Assembly: GCF_019551435.1 (NCBI RefSeq)
Contig: NZ_CP080544.1
Coordinates: 434,001-498,000, forward strand
Direction of reading: 5' to 3'
Source: Lysobacter soyae
GTDB taxonomy: Bacteria; Pseudomonadota; Gammaproteobacteria; Xanthomonadales; Xanthomonadaceae
Length of the DNA: 64,000 nucleotides
How positions within the stretch are numbered: position 1 is the first letter of the stretch; each line of letters begins with the position of its first letter. Positions 58,344 through 64,000 of the stretch are shown here, piece by piece. Under the pieces are notes generated by a model. That model ran no database searches and was not told the origin of the DNA. It saw nothing but the letters and a program-made list of their open reading frames with translations. The translations under genes were made by a program, and so were the position numbers.

Positions 58344-59492
58344 TCAGATAAACAAGCCGAGCACGTCGTTCAGGAACCGCCGCCCGAGCGGGGTGGGAGT
58401 GATCCGCGCCTCGTCGGCTAACAACCAGCCTGTGTCGACGGCCTTCGATAGGGCGGGGGCGATGGCGGTCAAAGGCAGGCCGGTCCGTTTGGTGAACAGC
58501 GCGGTCGGAAAGCCGTCTTGCAGGCGAAGCGCGTTGAGCATGAAATCAAACGCCAAACGATCCGCCTTCAGAACCTCGTCGCCACCAATCGCGGCCGCGC
58601 TGCCCGCGTGCGCCATCCACATGGCGGGATGTTTGTGCTTCCAGCGGCGCAGGACGTGCTGCTCTGCACCGGAGGTGATCTTTGCGTGCGCACCGGCACC
58701 GATGCCGAGGTAATCACCGAATTGCCAATAGTTGAGGTTGTGCCGGCAAGCTTGGCCGGGTTTTGCAAACGCGCTCGTTTCATAGTGCTCGAAGCCGCCC
58801 GCCCGCAACATCGCATGACAGGCGTCTTGGATGTCTGCCGCATCGTCGTGCGAGGGCAGGCCTTCGGGCGGGCGCGCGGCGAACGCGGTGTTGGGCTCGA
58901 GCGTGAGCTCGTAGTGACTGAGGTGTGTCGGCGAGAACGCCATCGCCCGTTCGACGTCGTGACAGGCCATGGCGGCGTCTTGGTCGGGCAGGGCGCACAT
59001 GAGGTCGATATTGAAATTCTCGTAGCCGGCGTCGCAGGCGCTGGCAATGGCGCGCTCGACATCGCCGCTCGAGTGAATCCGGCCGAGCCGCTGCAAACAG
59101 CCGTCGTCAAAACTTTGCACACCGAAACTCAGGCGGTTCACGCCCGCGGCCAGGTAACCCTTGAACGGGCCGTGTTCGACCGTGCCCGGATTGGTCTCGA
59201 GCGTGACCTCGGCTTCCGGCGCGATGCGGATGCGCGCACTCGCACGCTGAAGAAAATCATCGATGAACGCCGGCGCAAACAAGCTCGGCGTGCCGCCGCC
59301 GAAGAATATGGTTTGTACGGTCCGGCCCCACACCAGCGGCAAGTCGAACTCGAGGTCGCGAATCAAACCGTCGATGTAGTCGGCGAACGGCGTTTCGCCT
59401 TTGGTGCCATGCGAATTGAAATCGCAATAGGGGCACTTCCGAACACACCAAGGCAGGTGGACGTAAAGCGACAGGGGCGGTGGCGTGAGCAT
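58344..59492 (-). CDS. hemW: HemW, radical-SAM haem chaperone family
   Basis: The 382-residue protein has the radical-SAM cluster C16-x3-C20-x2-C23 (WCVRKCPYCDF), IFFGGGTPSL near 62, and HemN C-terminal region (YWQFGDYLGIGAGAHAK near 240). It resembles HemN but has the HemW three-Cys spacing without the extra N-terminal trip-wire, so it is more likely a haem-inserting chaperone than coproporphyrinogen oxidase. It lies twelve bases from rdgB, the usual neighbour. Confidence 0.95.
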   Translation of the reverse strand: MLTPPPLSLYVHLPWCVRKCPYCDFNSHGTKGETPFADYIDGLIRDLEFDLPLVWGRTVQTIFFGGGTPSLFAPAFIDDFLQRASARIRIAPEAEVTLETNPGTVEHGPFKGYLAAGVNRLSFGVQSFDDGCLQRLGRIHSSGDVERAIASACDAGYENFNIDLMCALPDQDAAMACHDVERAMAFSPTHLSHYELTLEPNTAFAARPPEGLPSHDDAADIQDACHAMLRAGGFEHYETSAFAKPGQACRHNLNYWQFGDYLGIGAGAHAKITSGAEQHVLRRWKHKHPAMWMAHAGSAAAIGGDEVLKADRLAFDFMLNALRLQDGFPTALFTKRTGLPLTAIAPALSKAVDTGWLLADEARITPTPLGRRFLNDVLGLFI

Positions 59493-59504
59493 GGCGTTGC
59501 GTAA

Positions 59505-60116
59505 TCAGGCCGACGGTGCGGTGATACCGCGCGCAGCAAGCGCATCGCGCAGTCGTCGCATCGCCTGACCCCGGTGGCTGAGCAGTTGCTTGCGTTCCGG
59601 CGCCATCGCGGCCGCGCTCATGCGTTGCGTCGGATCGAAAAACAAAGGGTCATAGCCGAAGCCTCCATTTCCTTCAGGTGCCGCCAAGATGCGGCCTTCC
59701 CACACCCCCTCGGCAAGGACCGGCATCGGGTCGTCGGCGTGTCGCACGAATGCGAGCGCGCACACAAAACGCGCCGTGCGCTCGGCGTCGACGACACCGG
59801 CAAGTTTCGCCAAAAGCAGGTTGTTATTGGCAACGGCATCGCCGTGCCCGCCGGCGAACCGCGCGGAGCGGATCCCGGGCGCGCCCTGCAACGCATCCAC
59901 GCACAGACCCGAGTCATCGGCAATTGCGGGGCAGCCGGTCAGCCCTGCCGCATGACGCGCTTTAATCAACGCGTTTTCAATGAAGCTCAATCCGGTTTCG
60001 TCGGCGTCTTCGACGCCCCATTCCGATTGCGCCGTGAAGGCGATGCCGTGCTCGGCGAACAATGACCGGAACTCGGCGAGTTTGCCGGCATTGTTGCTGG
60101 CAAGCACCCACTTCAT
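59505..60116 (-). CDS. rdgB: RdgB/HAM1 XTP/dITP pyrophosphatase
   Basis: The 203-residue protein shows the N-terminal [12 protein letters not shown] (nucleotide binding), [19 protein letters not shown] near 40, [11 protein letters not shown] near 67 and GFGYDPLFF near 152. It hydrolyses non-canonical purine triphosphates to protect DNA. It overlaps the rph stop by four bases and precedes hemW, the common order rph-rdgB-hemW. Confidence 0.97.
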   Translation of the reverse strand: MKWVLASNNAGKLAEFRSLFAEHGIAFTAQSEWGVEDADETGLSFIENALIKARHAAGLTGCPAIADDSGLCVDALQGAPGIRSARFAGGHGDAVANNNLLLAKLAGVVDAERTARFVCALAFVRHADDPMPVLAEGVWEGRILAAPEGNGGFGYDPLFFDPTQRMSAAAMAPERKQLLSHRGQAMRRLRDALAARGITAPSA

Positions 60117-60841
60117 CCCGCCAATGCCGCCTGTTGCGCCGCGAGCAATTCACGGCAGCCTTGTTCGGCGAGTGACAGAAGCGCATTCAACTCGTCGCGC
60201 CGGAACGCGTGACCTTCCGCGGTGCCTTGCACTTCGATGAAGCCGCCGCCGTCGTTCATTACGATGTTCATGTCGGTATCGCAATCACTGTCTTCGGCGT
60301 AGTCCAAATCAAGGACCGGCATGCCGCGATAAATGCCCACGGAAACCGCGGCCACCGCGCCGTGCAAAGGATTGCGGAGAATGGCTTTCGCGTCGAGCAG
60401 GCCTTGGATTGCATCGGCCAGGGCGACATAGGCACCGGTGATGGCCGCCGTGCGTGTGCCGCCGTCCGCTTGCAAGACATCGCAATCAAGCGTGATGGTG
60501 CGTTCGCCCAAAGCCGTGCGATCTACACACGCGCGCAAGGCGCGACCGATCAGACGTTGGATTTCCAGCGTGCGACCGCCTTGCTTGCCGCGCGCGGCTT
60601 CACGGTCGCTGCGGGTATGCGTGGCGCGCGGCAGCATGCCGTATTCGGCCGTGACCCAGCCTTCGCCTTTGCCGCGCAAAAAGCCGGGAACCCGGTTTTC
60701 AACGCTGGCATTGCAAAGAACTTGGGTGTCGCCGAAGCACACCAGCACCGAGCCTTCGGCATGGCGGGTGAAACGACGCGTGATCGAAACGGGACGCATC
60801 GCATTGGCACTACGGCCACTCGGGCGTGTCGGATTTTCCAT
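60113..60841 (-). CDS. rph: ribonuclease PH
   Basis: The 242-residue phosphorolytic 3' exoribonuclease starts at MENPTRP (60841) with GAGG eight bases upstream; an extension of eighteen residues is rejected. Key features are the [11 protein letters not shown]-terminus, [17 protein letters not shown] near 125, and [17 protein letters not shown] near 175 with catalytic Asp residues. It trims the 3' end of tRNA precursors. It diverges from yicC. Confidence 0.97.
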   Translation of the reverse strand: MENPTRPSGRSANAMRPVSITRRFTRHAEGSVLVCFGDTQVLCNASVENRVPGFLRGKGEGWVTAEYGMLPRATHTRSDREAARGKQGGRTLEIQRLIGRALRACVDRTALGERTITLDCDVLQADGGTRTAAITGAYVALADAIQGLLDAKAILRNPLHGAVAAVSVGIYRGMPVLDLDYAEDSDCDTDMNIVMNDGGGFIEVQGTAEGHAFRRDELNALLSLAEQGCRELLAAQQAALAG

Positions 60842-60912
60842 GGGCATCACCTCGAGAAACGGCTTGGAGTTTAACATTTGCAGTCCTCCATCCATTAGTG
60901 AGTGGCACGCCC

Positions 60913-61776
60913 GTGACGATCCGCAGCATGACTGCTTACGCTTCCGCCGAAGCGGCCACCGCCATCGGCTTGGTGACCTGCGAATTACGCGCAGTGAATC
61001 ACCGGTTCTTGGAAACCGGCGTGCGTCTGCCGGACGATTTGCGAAGTCTCGAACCCGCCCTGCGTGAGCGCATCGCCTCGCGCATTTCCCGCGGCAAGGT
61101 GGATCTGATTGTCCGTGTGCGCGATTCCGCCTCCATCGACCGGATGGCCGTGAACGAAGCCATGGTGGAGCGCCTGTCGATGCTGGCCTTGCAGTTGTCG
61201 GCGAAATTTCCGGGCATGCGCACGGATTTCGCGCATTTGCTTGAAATGCCGGGCGTCATGAAATCCGCCGAAGTCGATACCGAGCATCTGCATGTGCAGG
61301 TCTTGCAATGTTTGGATCAAGCCCTGGATGCATTCGTCGCCGCCCGCGAACGCGAAGGCGCCAGTTTGGCCGCTGCGATCCGCGACCGCGCGGAGCGCAT
61401 CAAGCTGCACGCCGACGAAGTGCGCACGGCGATTCCGTTGATCCGCATCGCCCAGCGTGACCGGCTCAGCGCACGTCTCACGGAAATGGCGCACAGCGCC
61501 GACCCGGGTCGCATCGAACAGGAAATGGTGATTGCGCTGCAGAAACTCGACATCGACGAAGAGCTCGATCGGCTCGACAGTCATTTGGCCGAACTCGGCC
61601 GGGTGCTCTCCATGCGCGATCCGGTTGGTCGCCGCCTCGATTTCCTCATGCAGGAGTTCAATCGCGAGGCCAACACCTTGGGATCGAAGTCGGTGGATGT
61701 GCGCACCACGAACGCAGCGGTGGAGCTCAAGGTGCTGATCGACCAGATTCGCGAACAAGTGCAGAACATCGAATAA
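60913..61776 (+). CDS. yicC: YicC family endoribonuclease
   Basis: The 287-residue protein (GTG start, 60913) opens [13 protein letters not shown], then [31 protein letters not shown], the conserved opening of YicC. The C-terminal domain has [14 protein letters not shown] and [22 protein letters not shown] near 235-275. YicC proteins are now regarded as endoribonucleases acting on some RNAs. It precedes gmk by four bases. ATG 60928 would be an alternative but shortens the conserved N-terminus. Confidence 0.95.
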   Translation: MTIRSMTAYASAEAATAIGLVTCELRAVNHRFLETGVRLPDDLRSLEPALRERIASRISRGKVDLIVRVRDSASIDRMAVNEAMVERLSMLALQLSAKFPGMRTDFAHLLEMPGVMKSAEVDTEHLHVQVLQCLDQALDAFVAAREREGASLAAAIRDRAERIKLHADEVRTAIPLIRIAQRDRLSARLTEMAHSADPGRIEQEMVIALQKLDIDEELDRLDSHLAELGRVLSMRDPVGRRLDFLMQEFNREANTLGSKSVDVRTTNAAVELKVLIDQIREQVQNIE

Positions 61777-61779
61777 GCT

Positions 61780-62409
61780 ATGGCGATGCGCGGCTCCCTT
61801 TTCATCGTTGCGGCCCCGTCGGGCGCCGGCAAATCAAGCTTGGTCAACGCTTTGCTGGCACGGGATCCGGACATCTGCCTGTCGGTGTCTTATACCTCGC
61901 GTCCCCCCAGGCCCGGTGAGAAGGACGGCGAGCACTACCACTACGTGGACGAGCTGGAATTCCAACGCATGATCGCCAACGGCGATTTCTTCGAGCATGC
62001 TTTGGTTCATGGGGATTGGAAGGGCACCGCCCGCGGCTCAGTCGAACCGCAGCTGGCGCGTGGCTTGGACGTCCTGCTCGAAATCGATTGGCAGGGGGCA
62101 CGGCAGGTCCGCGACAAGGTTGGCGAAGCGATCGGCATCTTCATCTTGCCGCCTTCGGTCGAGGCCTTGGATCAGCGCATGCGCAAGCGCGCACAGGATT
62201 CCGAAGACACCATCGCCAAGCGTTTGGCGGCGGCGCGCGACGAAATGAGTCATTTCGGCGAGTTCGATTACCTCATTGTCAATGAGGATTTCGAGACCGC
62301 CCTGGACGAGCTCGCGGCGATCTTCAAAGCCAGTCGCCTGCGCCGGAGCGCACAGATGCTTCGGCACGACCGCTTGATTCGCGGGTTGCTCGCCGAGCCA
62401 AACGCGTAA
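61780..62409 (+). CDS. gmk: guanylate kinase
   Basis: The 209-residue protein has P-loop APSGAGKSS (12-20), then [20 protein letters not shown] near 38 (GMP binding), and the lid region [10 protein letters not shown] near 140. It converts GMP to GDP and feeds both nucleotide supply and the substrate pool used by SpoT, encoded two genes downstream. rpoZ follows after 109 bases with its own promoter. Confidence 0.97.
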   Translation: MAMRGSLFIVAAPSGAGKSSLVNALLARDPDICLSVSYTSRPPRPGEKDGEHYHYVDELEFQRMIANGDFFEHALVHGDWKGTARGSVEPQLARGLDVLLEIDWQGARQVRDKVGEAIGIFILPPSVEALDQRMRKRAQDSEDTIAKRLAAARDEMSHFGEFDYLIVNEDFETALDELAAIFKASRLRRSAQMLRHDRLIRGLLAEPNA

Positions 62410-62443
62410 GCCATTGAAAGTAGGCGATTTTTACACGTTGCTA

Positions 62444-62472
62444 TTGCAACCGGGCGCCTCGATCCTTACACT
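62444..62472 (+). promoter_or_regulatory. promoter of rpoZ-spoT
   Basis: TTGCAA (62444-62449), a 17-base spacer and TACACT (62467-62472) form a fair sigma-70-type promoter with start near 62479, about 40 bases before the rpoZ ATG. Each hexamer matches four of six bases. Confidence 0.45.
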
Positions 62473-62493
62473 AACAGGTCCATTTCCGAAGAG

Positions 62494-62510
62494 GGCGGTT
62501 TACAGCCGCC
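62494..62510 (+). other. hairpin in the rpoZ leader
   Basis: GGCGG (62494-62498) pairs with CCGCC (62506-62510) around TTTACAG. The purine-rich GAGGG lies at its base, 20 to 24 bases before the start codon; no normally spaced Shine-Dalgarno is visible. Confidence 0.35.
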
Positions 62511-62518
62511 GATTGCCC

Positions 62519-62818
62519 ATGGCACGTATCACCGTTGAAGATTGCATGCAGGTCGTAGACAACCGCTTCGATCTGGTCATCATGGCCGCCAAGCGCGCCC
62601 GCCAGCTGGCCAAGGGTGTTGAAGCCCGTCTCGACAACAGCGAAAACCAAGACAAGCCGACCGTGCTCGCCTTGCGTGAAATCGCCGACCGCAAGATCGA
62701 CAACGCCTTCATCAGCCGTGTCGAGAAGGAAGAGAAAGAACGCCGTGACCGCGAAGCGCTCGAGTGGGCTGCTGCCGAAGTGGTCGGTGACGACGACATG
62801 GCGCGCGGCGACGACTGA
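62519..62818 (+). CDS. rpoZ: DNA-directed RNA polymerase omega subunit
   Basis: The 99-residue protein starts at [20 protein letters not shown] (62519); the frame extends upstream to 62414 but that part is leader. Family features are the N-terminal [11 protein letters not shown] near 22 and [11 protein letters not shown] near 50, with an acidic tail ([11 protein letters not shown]). Omega helps assemble RNA polymerase and forms part of the ppGpp site, which fits its pairing with spoT. A terminator-like hairpin follows. Confidence 0.96.
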   Translation: MARITVEDCMQVVDNRFDLVIMAAKRARQLAKGVEARLDNSENQDKPTVLALREIADRKIDNAFISRVEKEEKERRDREALEWAAAEVVGDDDMARGDD

Positions 62819-62839
62819 TCGCAGCACGTGGTTGGAAAG

Positions 62840-62862
62840 CGCCCACTCCGGTGGGCGTTTTT
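62840..62862 (+). terminator. rho-independent terminator after rpoZ
   Basis: CGCCCAC (62840-62846), loop TCCG and GTGGGCG (62851-62857) are followed by TTTTT, a typical terminator. It lies between rpoZ and spoT, so spoT either depends on readthrough or has its own start. Confidence 0.8.
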
Positions 62863-62915
62863 GTTTGCGGGCCTTAGGATTGCCCGATTCGCCCTTCGCG
62901 GGTTAGGCTCGAAAG

Positions 62916-64000
62916 ATGCATACGCCGATGTCCGAGATCCCTGCCCATCCGCATGACGGCACCGCTGCCGGAGTGCCGGATTATGTGCAGGACTTGGAGC
63001 AGATTGCCGCCTATTTGACGGCGCCGGAGCGCGAGACCTTGCGTCGCGCGTGGCGGGTGGGCGCGGCCGCGCATGTCGGTCAAAACCGCAAGTCCGGCGA
63101 ACCCTACATTACCCATCCGGTCGCGGTGGCGGCGATCTTGGCCGAGCTCGGTCTCGATATCGAAACACTGGTGGCGGCCATTTTGCACGACACCATCGAA
63201 GACACACCGGTCACGCGCGTGGAGATTGCGGCGCAATTCGGTGAGTCCGTGGCGGAAATTGTCGAAGGTCTGACCAAGCTCGACAAGCTGAAGTTTCGTG
63301 ATCGTCAGGAAGCGGCGGCGGAAAGCTTTCGCAAAATGATGTTGGCGATGTCGCGCGACTTGCGCGTCATCCTGATCAAGCTGGCTGATCGACTGCACAA
63401 CATGCGTACTTTGGGCGCGCAATCCTCCGAAGCGCGGACGCGCATCGCCCGGGAGACCTTGGAAATCTACGCGCCGATCGCGCAACGCCTCGGCATGAAC
63501 ATCATGAAGGCCGAGTTGCAGGATCTCGGCTTCCGTGCCCTGCATCCGTGGCGTTACGCAGCCATTAGCGAACACATCCAGCAGCAGCCCGTCGTGCGCC
63601 GCGAAGCCATGGTGCAGGTGGAGGCGCAGCTAGCGCACCGGCTCGCGTCTGAAGGTCTCGCGCATACCTTGGTCGGGCGGGTGAAGTCGCCTTTCAGCAT
63701 CTACACCAAAATGCGCGCCGAGCAGAAAACGGTCGAGCAGGTGTTGGATGTGTTCGGGTTCCGCGTCATTGTCGAGAATGTCCGCGATTGCTATTACGCG
63801 CTCGGTTTGGTGCATTCGGTGTTCAAACCGCTGGATGGCCGGTTCCGTGATTTCGTTGCGATTCCCAAAGCCAACGGTTACCAATCCCTGCACACGGTGT
63901 TGTTCGGTCCTTACGGTGCACCGATCGAAGTGCAAATTCGAACGCGCGAAATGGATCGGGTCGCGGAGCGCGGTGTGGCGGCGCATTGGACCTACAAGAT
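62916..64000 (+). CDS. spoT: SpoT/RelA bifunctional (p)ppGpp synthetase/hydrolase, 3' end cut by the window
   Basis: About 361 residues are visible from ATG 62916 (or 62928) and the frame runs off the window end. The hydrolase HD domain is intact: THPVAVAAILAELG near 67, ILHDTIEDT near 90 and LIKLADRLHNMRTLG near 152. The synthetase domain follows with SPFSIYTKMR near 257 and RFRDFVAIPKANGYQSLHT near 310. An intact HD box indicates a bifunctional SpoT rather than RelA. The TGS, helical and ACT regions would lie beyond the window. It makes and removes the starvation alarmone (p)ppGpp. Confidence 0.96.
   Translation, partial: MHTPMSEIPAHPHDGTAAGVPDYVQDLEQIAAYLTAPERETLRRAWRVGAAAHVGQNRKSGEPYITHPVAVAAILAELGLDIETLVAAILHDTIEDTPVTRVEIAAQFGESVAEIVEGLTKLDKLKFRDRQEAAAESFRKMMLAMSRDLRVILIKLADRLHNMRTLGAQSSEARTRIARETLEIYAPIAQRLGMNIMKAELQDLGFRALHPWRYAAISEHIQQQPVVRREAMVQVEAQLAHRLASEGLAHTLVGRVKSPFSIYTKMRAEQKTVEQVLDVFGFRVIVENVRDCYYALGLVHSVFKPLDGRFRDFVAIPKANGYQSLHTVLFGPYGAPIEVQIRTREMDRVAERGVAAHWTYK

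Noticed and set aside
58344-59492. HemN-type coproporphyrinogen III oxidase
   Set aside because: The protein lacks the HemN N-terminal extension and sits in the rph-rdgB-hemW context, so HemW is the better call.
62414-62518. 35-residue N-terminal extension of the omega subunit
   Set aside because: It spans the predicted promoter and leader hairpin, and the conserved protein starts at MARITVED.

Overview
The window is chromosomal DNA of a Gram-negative gammaproteobacterium, most likely of the Lysobacteraceae/Xanthomonadaceae. Base composition is even (about 60% G+C by eye). Gene families and gene order support the placement: algR-hemC, lptM-dapF-DUF484-xerC-hslV, mreBCD-mrdAB-mltB-rlpA-dacC-ybeD-lipBA, PilZ-DUF1631, rph-rdgB-hemW and yicC-gmk-rpoZ-spoT. 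The genus cannot be read from the window. I see no prophage, insertion sequence, integron, CRISPR array, rRNA or tRNA, and no gene-free stretch longer than about 220 bases.

Layout. 1-5.5 kb: an M28 metallopeptidase cut by the window edge, an extradiol dioxygenase plus DoxX pair divergent from a LysR regulator, and a membrane-anchored polysaccharide deacetylase. 5.5-8.7 kb: a secreted cysteine-rich repeat protein and an MFS transporter with an unusual N-terminal extension. 8.8-13.8 kb: a lipid module in which a FabR/DesT-type repressor diverges from a ferredoxin reductase, a fatty-acid desaturase and 2,4-dienoyl-CoA reductase. 13.9-16.1 kb: a ZnuD-like TonB-dependent receptor behind a clear Zur box. 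16.2-21.4 kb: a DUF442 phosphatase-like protein, a CtlX-type hydrolase, an esterase, AlgR, HemC and a WYL regulator. 21.5-25.6 kb: two translationally coupled S9 oligopeptidases. 25.7-31.4 kb: lptM-dapF-DUF484-xerC, then hslV and hslU separated by a luciferase-like monooxygenase gene, with a heat-shock type promoter before hslV. 31.4-39.1 kb: ubiE, a DUF5916 outer-membrane protein, an M1 aminopeptidase, small secreted proteins and an adenosine-kinase-like gene, with a family of palindromic intergenic repeats. 39.3-53.7 kb: one long forward block for cell elongation (mreBCD, mrdA, rodA), septal and wall hydrolases (mltB, rlpA, dacC), lipoylation (lipB, lipA), Prc protease and an EamA transporter. 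53.7-60.8 kb: a reverse block with PepQ, PilZ-DUF1631, HemW, RdgB and RNase PH. 60.9-64 kb: yicC-gmk-rpoZ-spoT, with spoT cut by the window edge.

Most of the window is housekeeping. The regulatory DNA is the most informative part: phased half-sites and a probable leaderless start in the desaturase promoter, a Zur box before the zinc-type receptor, a sigma-32-like promoter before hslV, and a Shine-Dalgarno-masking hairpin before a small membrane protein. The intergenic repeat family keeps its hairpins by compensatory base changes, and a 48-base perfect palindrome lies beside one copy. No wholly new multi-gene system was found. The hslV-monooxygenase-hslU arrangement, the His/Met-rich extended MFS carrier and the Cys-pair repeat protein are the best candidates for unusual biology.
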